The notes under the pieces were generated by a model. The model was not told the DNA's origin. It did no database searches and was given only the letters and a program-made list of their open reading frames with translations. Both the position numbers and the translations under genes were made by a program. Below, piece by piece: positions 37,626 through 49,300 of a stretch of 64,000 bases of DNA. This DNA is from Ephydatia muelleri (lineage: Eukaryota; Porifera; Demospongiae; Spongillida; Spongillidae): NCBI GenBank assembly GCA_013339895.1, contig JABACO010000004.1:746050-810049 (forward strand), in the 5' to 3' direction. Each line of letters starts with the position of its first letter. Within the stretch, counting starts at the first letter, position 1.

Positions 37626-38214
37626 GTTGCTACTTTTGTACTTTTGTAAAAAATCTGTCCTCCATCTCCTGCAAAATATGATCAAGAAAGGGAACAGTCA
37701 GTGATCTTCAGTAATACACTCAGGTAAATCTGCCTCAACATTAAATCTCTGTGTTTGCCTGTTACACATCCGTGGAATAGAGGGTTTTTCTGTTCCTACC
37801 TCTTCTACAATTTCCACCGCCAAACTGGAACGATATTTTATTCCAGTCATCTAGTTCCTCTCTCAGTTCCTTGAGCTGGCTTGAACTTCCTGAACCAATG
37901 TTATTCCTTGTACAATATCAATAGATCGTTGCTAAAGCAACACTGTTAAACCTTTGATATAGCTGAGGATATTGTATACAACTAACAATGTCAGCAGAAA
38001 AGAAATTTTTTCTCAATAAGAATAACAATGACATATAACAGAAAAAGCCACTACTCAACACCTTAGCAACAGAACTAAGTTTTATATGGTGCATCACCCA
38101 ATTTTGGTTGAGGAATCAATGCCACATATGCATATATACATTTATAGTATCAATTAATACTGTAACTAACAGGCAACATGGCAACTGCATATTTCTCGAT
38201 ACAGTTGACCATAT

Positions 38215-39440
38215 AAAACTTTAATACCAACGTGTGTCCTATGGTTATCCCTGTCAGAGACAATCAGTTTGTTGTTGGAGTCAATGATGACAGCTACTGG
38301 TCCATTGAGCTGTCCCTGACTTGATCTCTTCTGATCAAACTTATGAAGGAACTTTTCACTTGAGGTCAGCTACTGTACACGATGGTTGCAACAATCAGCA
38401 ACATACAACACATTTCCCTTATGATACAGATGGATGAGAAAACTGACCATCACCACTTCCACTACTACCTATGGTATTCTTCAGTTGACCTATTTGATCA
38501 AACACATAAATGCAGTGATCACCACTCCCTACATAGATGTCTCCATTGTCATGGATGGCTACAAATGATGGCCTATTACACTGGATCACTTGTTGGGCAT
38601 TACATAAGGTACGGTAGTCACCTTTAAGCCTCACATTAGGACTATTCTGTACATGGTGACTGTAACGGACCGAACTAGCTACAGCTTGCGCGCCCCGCCG
38701 CTAGCGCTGCTCTGCTCACGTTGTTCCACCTGCTAGCCACTTAATCTCGTCACCAGACCCCCCGAATATACACAGTTCACACCATTATATACACACAGAC
38801 AAGCCTACGAAATGTTCCATTCATGAGTTCGACACGTTATGACCCCGTGTGAACTTATGACATCAGAGAAACCTCTGGTCTCTCACAGTGACCATCCATT
38901 GTGATGAGGAGCTGGTGAGGACCAGCAGTTTGAGGGGTGAGGGTGATGGTGTAGGTACCATCCCTGTGGTCCTCCACCTTTCCATACACAACTGCTCCAT
39001 TATGGGTCTTGGACCACATCTCACCCTTCACCTCTGCACCACCATGTGGGTACTCCTCCCCCTTTGAGGTCTTGCTTTGTACCTTAACATGGTACCTGGT
39101 CCCCATCCTGGCTACTGATGTGGATGTCCATGTGCTTGGAGATGGAGAAGGATAAAAAATTTACCTAATTCCGACAGTTTTTGTATAAGATCATCTGTTT
39201 GCACAGACACAGTTATGTTGCTGTTTTGGTTTGGAATGATGGGAAATGGTCTGGACCCTCTTGAGGGTGGCCTGGAGTTCAGTGGGTATGAGTCCTCCCA
39301 ATGCTACAATCTAATGGTCAGTGTGGGTCTGTAGGATCTGGGACGCCATAACAGTGTAGTGACCAATGTCTCCAACCGTCTTATCAAACTGTTCATTCTG
39401 GAGGGTCAGAGCTGTTGTCTTGGATACTTTGATCGCTGAA
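38215..39440 (-). pseudogene. TRIM-NHL-like gene fragment (coiled coil, filamin repeat, NHL)
   Basis: Right to left: a coiled-coil region with NEQFDKTVGDIGHYTVMASQ and GGLIPTELQATLKRVQ, a filamin-type Ig repeat (38855-39106; YTITLTPQTAGPHQLLITMD), and NHL repeats (DNGDIYVGSGDHCIYVFDQ; GPVAVIIDSNNKLIVSD). The layout is that of TRIM2/3/71-like E3 ligases without the RING and B-boxes. Stops, frameshifts and a 190-bp foreign segment between filamin and NHL parts make it a pseudogene. It lies within the hAT element. Confidence 0.75.
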
Positions 39441-39446
39441 AGCTAG

Positions 39447-40313
39447 CCATTTGCATCCCTTACAGTTTCTCTGTTCCAAGTTACAGAAATGTTTCCATAA
39501 GCTATATCACTAAGGGCTCCTATAATGGCTGGGTACAATTCAACAATTATCCCAGAAAATCATGCCTTTCTACCCATCTGGTTCTACAAAGTGGTTTTAC
39601 TCATTTCTTCCTTACTTCTGGCATTTCACTCTCAATCACTTCCTCTAGTTTATCCTGCCTTTTGCCATGTTCAAAGAACTTGGACACTTCACTAACAGTT
39701 CCCATCATGTCACGGACAAGCACTGCAGAACATGAACTGGTAATAGACAGGTTCAGTATACGGCTGCAGCAGTGAATATATGTTGCCAAAGGATACTTGT
39801 GTAATACTATACTGCTGCAACTTTCCTTATACCAGCCATGGACCCGCTTCTATCATACCCTTGCCCACGTAGATTATCACAGTTCAGACTAAGCTCATCC
39901 AGTTTCTGAAGGATAGCTGACGCCACAGTCATCTCTCTATGTTGCTCCTTAAATCCAGCAAAACTTTCTTTAACAACATATGACTCACCTTCCTGGTGCA
40001 CATACCTTAGTGCAAAAGTGATCTGCTCAATTGAAGCCGCATCCTGGACTTCATTTGAAATCACAGCAAAAAATTTAGCTTCATTTACTCTGGCTACGAC
40101 TTTCTCTGTAATCATACCGGCCAGAATATCAATGATATCATTTTGAGTCATATTTGAACAGTAAATTGCACTTTTAGCACATTTGCTTAAATGCTCGGTT
40201 AAACAATCACACCTAAATTTTAGCAGGGCTTGGTAATTATCAGGATTAAGGTCAGTGATTAAAAGGAAGCACCTCGATCTTGCACTTTTTTCATACTTGT
40301 GAAGATGAATCAA
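39447..40313 (-). pseudogene. hAT transposase middle (DUF4371)
   Basis: Open frames 39807-40313 and 39601-39789, with CDCLTEHLSKCAKSAIYCSN, EAKFFAVISNEVQDAASIEQ, LRGQGYDRSGSMAG and then HCCSRILNLSITSSC, followed by SVTWNRETVRDANG. These match the DUF4371 region of ZMYM1-like hAT proteins. Confidence 0.8.
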
Positions 40314-40900
40314 CGTGCTGACAGCAACGATGAATCCTCACATGTACGAAAACAAGTCACAATCATTGAGTTGGATGAGATATACTACACTCATAGCTTG
40401 AATCACACAACCCAGTGCCACAAAGCTGTGATTCCAAAAAGCCTGCGCCAGACTACCGTCAACCTGATGAATTACAACATCAATGACAATCATGATCAAC
40501 TAAGTGAGTCTAACACTGAATCACTTCTGCTAATAGCAATTGGACCCTATGACCTAAGTGGTACACTTTCAGATCAGGACAAATACTAGGTTCTTAAGCA
40601 ATTTGACCAACCACAAAGGTATACATTCCCTGCAGTTTCGGAAGGTGGGCAGTTGTCAAGCCTCTTGGTTTGTTATTTAAACCTGGTTATCAAATCGTAA
40701 ATGGTGGGCACTGTGCCTGTTGCGTGACATTTGCATCATCAATACTTACAGGGGGGAAATTTGGTGCTCTGGTGGAATCTTCACTAACTAAATTCAAGAA
40801 AGCCTTAGAGACTCTAGCATCTCATGAAAAAAGAGTATTGTAAGGATTCCTACACTAAAATGGTAGCTTTTCTTGAGAAATATAAAATTTATGCTTCTGT
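40299..40900 (+). pseudogene. hAT transposase N-terminus, inverted
   Basis: Plus strand: DLSGTLSDQDKY, then VVKPLGLLFKPGYQIVNGGH and CACCVTFASS (TTF-type zinc finger), SSLTKFKKALETLASHEK. This belongs in front of the minus-strand block, so a ~0.6-kb segment has been flipped. Confidence 0.7.
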
Positions 40901-41040
40901 TCTGCTTCTTTCGTGAGGGTTCCACCATGATGTACAGCGTTATCATGATATCACGTGCGTACATGAGCAAAGCTCATTATCGTATACCTGAAGGGGCGGG
41001 GTTCTAAACAAAAAGGGCGTGTTCAATGGGAAAGGGGCCG

Positions 41041-41063
41041 CCCCCCCCCCCCCCCCCCCCCCT
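41041..41063 (+). repeat. poly-C tract
   Basis: C-run at the right end of the hAT element; similar runs mark hAT-like ends at 33989 and 35505. Confidence 0.85.
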
Positions 41064-41729
41064 GGATCCGTCCTTCTTGACACAGGTCCGTTTTCTTTTC
41101 TAGGTATATGTTTCTGCATCTGCTAAAGCTGCTTTCCAGAGCTTTGGCTTCTTCGCTATGCTCTTATTATGATGCAAATGCAAAATGCATCCCCTTAATC
41201 TCCTGCATTGCAAACTCATAAAGCTGCTTGGCTGTTAGAATTTGGTGGTTATAAGGACGTTGAAGAATTGCTTTGGTGGCAAATCTTTTCAGTGTTCCTC
41301 CAGTACCATCCCCGTACCTCCGTAATATTGAAATGATAACGTAATGCCCTAGCAACGAGCCTTGACAACAACAGACCTGTGAAATTCGAGGCTACGTGAC
41401 AAAATAACCAAGTTCAGTGGCCATTTTAAAAGTCACTTATATAATGAAAAGGCACTGTTCTATTTATTGCGGAAATCACATGGCTTAACGTTTTGCCTCC
41501 GTTATGAATTGCAGCGTCGAAACGGCTACATTTTGAAGGACCTTTTAACTTCGAAGCACATCAGTACAAGAGGGAAAAATTCTGTCGGCAAACTGAAAAC
41601 AGGAAACTAACGAAGACAGAAGGTACTTACAAATTATAGAATAGACATATAGCCATATGGATTGGGCAGTATACTACGCATGAAGTAGTGTGCAAAATGT
41701 ATTGGAATTGTTTGTAATCTGAGTAGTCT

Positions 41730-41815
41730 CGTTCCCAGACTCACTTATCGCATGAGTCTGAGCATGATACATTATGCGATAATGCTTACGTAAGTGAGCC
41801 TGGGAATGAGGCGGT
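41730..41815. mobile_element. MITE of the AGTCTCG...CCCAGAC family
   Basis: Imperfect palindrome of about 86 bp with ends GTCTCGTTCCCAGACTCACT and the mirrored GAGCCTGGGAATGAGGC. Confidence 0.7.
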
Positions 41816-42129
41816 GCAATTGAGAGGATGCTCTTACACTATGGCGAGAAGTCGTTGTACCTGTCACACATTGAGTGGTACGTTCGGTATTGAACCTTGC
41901 ATGAATAGACTCCGCTCCTTGCTCCCCAAGGAGGCCAAATCCTGCCCCAGTACGCCTGGACCACGGGACTGTGTGGTCCTGAGCCAGTGCATTTTTACTG
42001 ATATGGAGGAGTCAGGAAACGATGACCTGAAGTGGGCCATAAATCCTGCATGTGCTGTTGATAGATAGCACCATACCGGTAAAAAGATTAATTATTTACA
42101 ATAACACACATACCTAAAAATGGATGTCA

Positions 42130-42480
42130 ACAATTTACTTTTATTTTGACTACTGTATATATTGCATTATTCTTTATTTTATCTAAAAAGGATGTTCAAG
42201 TACTTACTGTACACGACACATTTCTGCTACCGATGTAACATGACTTTGTTGCATTGGGTGTGTCTTGCCTGAGATATTAACCTCCGGTCTTGTCTAACTT
42301 CCACAGCAAATTCACGCAGCTCAGCCTCTGCAGCTGAGGCTAGCTGGCACAGCCCAACTCTTGCCGTCTAATCCAATGCGAAGACGAACGCTTACGCAAA
42401 ACAAGCACAGGCGCCCAGTGTTCCGTGTGGTTACAACCTTGTACTGTAATCGACATATTTCTGAAATCTGACAGCAGGTT
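42130..42480. other. intergenic sequence shared with unit 1
   Basis: Corresponds to 13110-13445, downstream of the integrin stop. An insertion of about 3.5 kb follows (42480-45980), after which the match resumes. Confidence 0.8.
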
Positions 42481-42921
42481 CAGTATAGGATTGATTGAGG
42501 AATGATGAATGTCATTAAAATTTTTAAAATCGCGTCGGGAGGGACAACGGAGAAACGGATCACTTATCTCGTTGCAGCAATCGAACGACAACACCAACAT
42601 CTACGTTTTCATGCTAGTTTCATGTCATTAAACTATGCGCTTCCAGACAAACAAAGAACCTGCTTCTCGTGCCCAATCCCAAAAAAATTGTTCATAGTCG
42701 TCGTCGTCTTCTTCCTTAGGAAGGTATAACTCGAGCTACGAACGGTTTTAAAGAACGACAATAGTACCAATCTCTTCAGAATTTACCGGCACGTTATCCT
42801 AGCATGTCATTTGGACACATATCACATCTAGAAAGAAACTACAGCGAGAAATACCTTATTTGGTTGCAAGTTCTATGGCCATCTAGCAAGTTCTAGCTAG
42901 TTCTTAATAAGATGTAGGGAG

Positions 42922-42929
42922 TATAAATA
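42922..42929 (+). promoter_or_regulatory. TATA box candidate
   Basis: TATAAATA about 80 nt before the ATG at 43003 of the repeat-rich reading frame. Confidence 0.45.
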
Positions 42930-43002
42930 CTCCAACAGGCACTAAATTTATTTGGTGTTCCTATCGTTACTTACTTTGGCTAGTGAAGTTGTTTTTCTAA
43001 AA

Positions 43003-44827
43003 ATGCCTTCGCGTAATCAAAAGAAGAGATCTAAGCAACGAGCGGAATACCTCCAAAAACGAGAAGATATTTTATCACAAGAGAACAAGGCTAAAGCCCG
43101 AGCGCGCTACAAGGCCGACCCTGAAAAGAAGAAGGCCTCTGTACGCGACACCTACAAGGCCGACCCAGAAAAGAAGGCCTCTGTACACGACACCTACAAC
43201 GCAAATGCTGTATCTAAGCGTGCTTCTAAAAGGCAGCGATATCAAGAGGGCGTCGAGGAGAACCGTGCTGCTAAAAGGCAGCGATATCAAGAGGGCGTCG
43301 AGGAGAACCTTGGCAGCGATATCAAGAGGGCGTCGAGGAGAACCTTGGCAGCGATATCAAGAGGGCGTCGAGGAGAACCGTGCTGCTAAAAGGCAGCGAT
43401 ATCAAGAGGGCGTCGAGGAGAACCGTGCTGCTAATAGGCGGATATACAGGGGCAATTCAGCTACCATTAAGGCAGCTAGAAGGAGTCGGTATTGGAAGGG
43501 TCGTAGAACTACCACTACCACCCAAAGGTATGTTATAAATAGCATGCTGTATGTAGCATTTAAAGTCTAAGGGCTGCTTTCTTACGTGCTAATGTAAGTT
43601 GCTCATGGCTCCTGTCATGCACACATTAACACATTTCTTGTACGCTTGCATGCATATTATCAGATGTACAGTAAGGCTTCCCAGTTCCCTGGTAAAGGTC
43701 AACGTTTGTACAAAAGGTTATTTGTGCATGCATCTGTGTCTGTTACATTGTACATTAGTTATCTGATGTTGAAAGAAAGGACTACACACGTGTGTATAGT
43801 ACAAGTCAGTCATGCGCATCCACCCCTTGCTGCAACTGTGTTATCAGATGTACAGTAAGGCTTCCCACAAGTAAAAGTTCCCCCATGTACATGTAAAGGG
43901 TCAATCTTTGTTGTTTTAAAGGTCCACTACACGTGTGTACAGAAGTGTTACCCAAAATTGAGTTGCATGAAAATGAAATAATTCATGTAATGCGCAATTG
44001 GTGAAATGTTTTGATACATGTATAAGGCATAATGTATGGTAAAATAAAAGTACTGCAACCCTATCTTCTCCCATATAGTTACTCCCTGTTTGAGCCCAAC
44101 TCTCGCACACTAGCAGAGTATGGAGTGAGGCTTGAAAAAGCAATTCTTAGGGATAGTGAGCTTCTGAGTGAAGTAAACAATGCTTTTTGCAATAGCCATC
44201 CATTGCTAGCTCAAAAGGTTGTTACAAGATCTGCCCGTGCAGCAGTAAGTAAGATTAGTGCAGATGCATTACTTGCTAAAGCACTCAGTGTACGAAGATC
44301 ACAGGCAGGGTCACTGCTAAAAACTATCCGTAAGGTTAATGCAAAGAAGTTGCAAGAGAGTGATATTTTAGTTGGGCATAGGTTTCATACTGCTGGTGCT
44401 GAACCTTACTTCTTTGATAATTCGTACACTCACACAAAACAGCATGGAGCCATTCCAGTAGACCTCAATGGTAGGTGTGTAGTGGCAGAGGAGATAAAGG
44501 ACAGGGATAAGGTCACCATGCGCCCTTTGAAATGGAAATGTACAAATGAGTGTCGCAAGCTCACTAGTGAAGAAGTAGCAATAGTGTTAAAAACAAATTC
44601 ATTGTTCCAAAAGTCCATTGAAGACCTCAGAGCTGGGCTTGATGCTCTTGATTCAGGGTGTGGTCATGTTCATTATGATGTCACTTAGAAATCACATTCT
44701 GGGTTTATTGATCAGCTTGGGCATCCTATTTATTGTGAGCTTCCAGAATGCTCTAGTCCATTGCGAATTATTAGGGCAGCTATGCCTCACTATCCTGCAC
44801 TTGTGTCTGTTACATTGTATGTGTAGG
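43003..44827 (+). pseudogene. repeat-rich protein gene of unknown function, spliced, damaged
   Basis: Begins MPSRNQKKRSKQRAEYLQ, continues with basic repeats (YKADPEKKKASVRDT; KRQRYQEGVEENRAA), has donor GTATGT at 43530 and a likely acceptor before SLFEPNSRTLAEYGVRLEKA at 44082. The second part holds Cys-rich KWKCTNECRKLTSEEVAIV, an in-frame TAG after HYDVT, then continues SHSGFIDQLGHPIYC and ECSSPLRIIRAAMPHYPAL. Two repeat units shortened to about 35 nt shift the frame. I have seen this repeat style in invertebrate transposon-related predictions, but cannot name the family. Confidence 0.55.
43224..43440 (+). repeat. 45-bp coding repeat with frame-shifting short copies
   Basis: Units around GCAGCGATATCAAGAGGGCG; full copies are 45 nt, two internal ones about 35 nt. 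Confidence 0.85.
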
Positions 44828-45160
44828 TGCATGTACATGTAGTTTGCCTTAGGCCTTATCTATAGACAATCTATAGATGCCACTGCATTATGTATATAGT
44901 TACTGGGGCATCTGTAGATCATTGGTGCAACCAGTTGCAGCTGCTTATGCATAGAGTATGGTAGACACTGGGGCTCCATGAGCTATATCATTCATGAAAT
45001 TAGACCAATAGAATTATAGCACAGCTAGAAAACATGGCTGTGCATGTATACCAGCCGGTATAAACCAACGACCCGTAGAACAGCATATTTCTCTCTTGAA
45101 AAAAATTCAAAGGTAAATACTAAATTTTTTTACAAGTTGTTTCAATACTCTGTCACGTAG

Positions 45161-45563
45161 ATGGCTGAAGAAGTCGGGAAAGAATTTTTTGATGACTCTG
45201 AAGGAGAGGAGGTCGAGGAAGCACATACATCCTCCTCCATCACAACTTCTGCCCCCGCCAGCGCTAGCCCCACCACCAGCAGCAGCGCTGCCCCCGCCAA
45301 CGCTAGCCCCACCAGCAGCAGCAGCGCTGTCCCCACCAGCGCTAGCCCTACCGCTGCCCCCCCCCCCCAGAGCTAGTCCCACCACCACCAGCAGCGCCAC
45401 TCCCACCGCCAGTACCAGTTCTGCCCCCCACTGCTCCCCCCAATGCTGCCCCCGCCTTTTTTCCTGCCCCCGCCACCCGCATGGCCATACCCAAGGCGGG
45501 GGGGGGGGGGGGGGGGGGGAAGAGGAAGAGGAGGGAGAAGAGGCCGAGGAGGCGGCAAAATAA
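45161..45563 (+). other. low-complexity Ser/Pro/Ala-rich open frames
   Basis: ATG at 45161 opens MAEEVGKEFFDDSEGEEVEE followed by Ser/Ala/Pro repeats; C- and G-runs (45360, 45499-45519) shift the frame. It may be a decayed gene or a GC-rich satellite; no homologue recognised. Confidence 0.3.
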
Positions 45564-45705
45564 TTAATTATATTAAAAACAATTCTACGTACCATTTTTA
45601 ATTAATTATGTGTTCGTTAATTTATTACTTTTCATTATTAAAGTCGTATTGTAAAAACAAAGCGTTTATAAGTTCTTTGACACGGAGAAAAAAAAACTTA
45701 TGAAA

Positions 45706-45979
45706 CAAGTAAATAAAAACATTCTCTAACGAGAAAGTTGGTGGGCATATAGGATTGACAATGTTGGTGTAAAAAGCACGGAAACAAGTGTGACAGAAAT
45801 GTTTACTGGAAAATTGAAATAGGCCTATATTTACTCAGGCGTGTGACTGGGCTAAATATAGGCCTATTTCAATTTTCCAGTAACATTTCTGTCACACTTG
45901 TTTCCGTGCTTTTTACACCAACATTGTCAATCCTATATGCCCACCAACTTTCTTGTTAGAGAATGTTTTTATTTACTTG
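45706..45979. mobile_element. long palindrome (foldback element)
   Basis: Arms of about 125-130 bp, nearly perfect, with a ~20-nt loop (CTCAGGCGTGTGACTGGGC). Absent at the matching place in unit 1 (near 13446). No coding sequence. Confidence 0.9.
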
Positions 45980-46205
45980 TACGACTTTACACTCTTGCGC
46001 CTTATTAGTAATTACTGTAGTGCTGTGAGGGTTAATAAAACGACATGCATGCCACAAAATACTCCCTAGTACACTAATCAAAGTTTAACTGCAAAACTCA
46101 GACAACTCTTGTCATATGGTTTTTCCATAGGCCACATTTGTATACTGCATTTCGGGACTCTGGTAGAGGGGGTTTTGATTCTGTGGATACAAATATCATG
46201 TGCTG

Positions 46206-46304
46206 TTATTTGACCAAACTCTGTACATGTTTCAAAAAATCTTTAACCTTCGAGAAGTCAGCCTCCTTCAGATCTTTCTCCCATCGTCTCACCTCTACAT
46301 AGTC
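46206..46304 (-). CDS. integrin gene 2 exon 23: cytoplasmic tail and stop
   Basis: DYVEVRRWEKDLKEADFSK; a run of six T (five in gene 1) keeps the frame open for LKHVQSLVK before TAA. Confidence 0.82.
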   Translation of the reverse strand, partial: DYVEVRRWEKDLKEADFSKVKDFLKHVQSLVK

Positions 46305-49300
46305 CTGGCAACCAGAGATAAAAACACAGTGTAATCAAACAGAAGTAACTTTCTAAGTAACCTTCTTATCGGACGACTCACCAACATCACCAGAATAATC
46401 TTGATAATAGCACATATTATTACAAACAGGAACAGAAGTCCACAAATCACTGCTGGTATGATTATCTTTATATTCAATTCAGATGTACACACTTGAGGAG
46501 AAATAGAGTAACATGTCATATTGATTACAAGATTTGCACTCAGTTCTTACTCTAATGGAACAGAATACCACTAATGATTAACTATTGTAGAGAAGTTTAC
46601 TCATGATGCATTCATAAAGTTGCAATGTGGCTTCATATGGCTCAAGGCATGTGATATTAATAAAGCATTTGACACAATATAACTACATGTACATAGCCAA
46701 GGCAGCTCTCTAATAAACCTGACCTTCTGTGTCAAGTTGGCAGAGGTGCATTTTTTTAATGCAAAGAAATCCTCTCTGTGTATCGTGAATAAAAGAAATC
46801 AACTTATTTGTCTTAAAAATAAATTAATGTACTGCTTTCTTGAGGCTGTAATAAAAGACTGCAAGATAGTGGACAATTTTGTGGGGAAGAAGGTTGCAAT
46901 GTGAGTAACTGTATTGAGAAACTCTCCAAGACAGCTACCAAGTCACCCCAAGCCGCTTACACTGCTCTTTCCAAATCCCTTCAGTATGAATGGTCATACC
47001 TACAACAAGTTATGCATAACAGTGGATATACTTTTGTCCCACTGCAAGATGCAATTTGTAAAGCTTTCTACCCAGCATTGTTCGAAGGACATTTGTCAGA
47101 TGCTGAATGTAAACTGTTTTCTTTACCAACCCGTTTAGCAGGCTTGGGGATCAATACTCCTACTGAAACAGCATCACCTTCCTACCACACCTCTACCCAG
47201 GGCACAAAAAGTTTTGGTAGAAGCTATTAAGCGGTGTGGAGAATTTAGTTCTGCCTGTCATCTGGGTGCAATCAGCAAGGCAAGACATGAGTCATGAAAA
47301 GCACTTGAAGAGGTTGCAACTAGATACCATTCTTGCAACTCTATCACCATGCAGACAGTGTGCAATCATGAGGATAGTTTGAGGGCAAAACGTCCAGCTG
47401 GTTGATGACCCTGCCACTTCAATTTGGCTCCAGTGCAGTTCAGAGATGGCCTAGCTCTGCGCTATTTGCGACATCCATATAATCTGCCAGCCTAATGTGA
47501 TGGTTGTGGGGCTGATTTCACTCTCCAACATGCCCTTGACTGTAAGAAAGGGGGGACTTGTTTTATTGCGCCACAATGAGATTCGTGACTGCATTGGAGA
47601 TCTGGCCAGTCAGGTGTGGCCCCAAGTCATCAAGGAACCCATAGTGAATGAAGCTACTGTCGCTTCATGTGATCCAGGACTAAGACTTGACCTGGGAACC
47701 AGAGGTGTTTGGCAACCACAGGTGGAGGCGTTGTTTGATGTCTGTGTCGTAGACACTGACGCCCCATCACACTGCCATCGAGCACCTGATGCAATTCTTG
47801 AGTCTAGCTCGCAGGAGAAAAAGAGAATGTACAAAAAGGCAGTAGAAGATAGAAGAGGGACCTTTCATTCCATTTGTCCTTTCAGTGGATGGACTGCTTC
47901 ATACTAAAGCACATGACCACTGCTCTGTCCTTCAAGTGGGACAAAGCCTATTCCATTACAAGCAGTTATGTAAGATCACAGCTTGCTTTTGCTGGGGTTC
48001 GAGCAGTGAGCCTCTATCTGAGAGGGTCACATGCCAAATGGATGAGTGGGCTGGGATTTGATGATGGTGCTCCTCTGGCCTCATTTGTGGAATAAAGTTT
48101 TTGTCTATTTGTTTCTGTATGTTAAACAAGTGTGATTATACTTTTAATAACAGAAGTATTATCTAATTGTATATGTTTTTATCACATTTTATGTATTCAT
48201 TATGAAACATTGTACCACTTTACTGGCTTCTCTTTCCATTACGAAATAACAATTCAAAGTTGTTGTACCTTTCATTCATAATACTTACGCACAGAACTTG
48301 AAGTATACAACCTTAACTACCTTTGGTTGTTCTGATCACTTGCTTATCATAAAATAAATCGTAGCTATATGTACAGGCTCCAGATACTTCATTGCAGGTC
48401 TTGGCAACCTGTTGACCTACAATGGAACAGAAGCACAATAGTGAAGTTAACAAACCTATATCACAAACACATCCAATTCCCAAATAGTGCTGATCTGCTG
48501 TTTCCCCTCAAACTGATATCTATAGTCTGTTGGACTGGTCCCAACTAGTCAGTTGCCTCGTTCTCCATCACATAACAAACACTTCTTGTACCTAGTCACA
48601 AATGAGTTATTAGATCCATCTCAAAATCCCCTCGAGGTGACTTAGTCATCCAGCATGTACTGTAATCTGTTTGTATTGTGTCTTTTGTTGCTCAATGCAT
48701 GTGTGTATGTTGTATCCTTTGCTGCATGCTTGGCATGAAATGTCTATGGACACTGCACAAATATCAATCTATTAAAGCAAATGAAATAATTGCACTAGCC
48801 TGAGCTTGTTGCCATTGAAATGTTGCAAGTATCAGCCAATATGCATGTAGGAATCGGCAAACAAACTGGTATTATCTGAGGAGAAAACAGAACAACATAG
48901 CAACTTCTGTGTACAACAGAAGACAGAAGACATAGCTGGACACTGGGTTAAAAGTACACTGTAAAAACAAATATGAAATCATGTAAATTCCAGCTATAAT
49001 AGTTTGCATAGGTGATCATATTTAGCACCAGTTGGGCCTCACTTTGCATCTGAAGCGTCGTGTCATGTTATTGTGTTTACAGACAAGGTAATCATAAATA
49101 ACATGATTTGATGCATAAATAGTGCTATCACAGAGACGCCTACACTGCATATACACACACAGCATATCCAGCATATTCACCCTTGTGATGTTTTCCAGGA
49201 CAAGCAGAGGAAAAGCAATGCTTGCATTGAAATGTGTGGCTAGTTATAAATTCAAAACCCTATAACTCCATAAAGGGTTTATGCATCAGAATCATTTGGT

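Larger units (their letters stand above)
37013..41085 (-). mobile_element. hAT element (DUF4371/ZMYM1-type), rearranged
   Basis: Ends resemble each other: AGGGCGGATACAGG at 37013 and the mirror of AAGGACGGATCCAGGG at 41085. Holds transposase pieces in three blocks and a foreign TRIM-NHL segment. Confidence 0.55.

Noticed and set aside
41167-41355. 62-codon minus ORF next to the hAT element
   Set aside because: Could be a gene fragment, but nothing is recognisable and no splice context was found.
41814-42068. 84-codon ORF downstream of a MITE
   Set aside because: No recognisable motif, no counterpart in unit 1, and the start lies in the MITE end.
44430-44618. Minus-strand ORF within the repeat-protein remnant
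   Set aside because: Shadow of the plus-strand frame, which has the better coding features.
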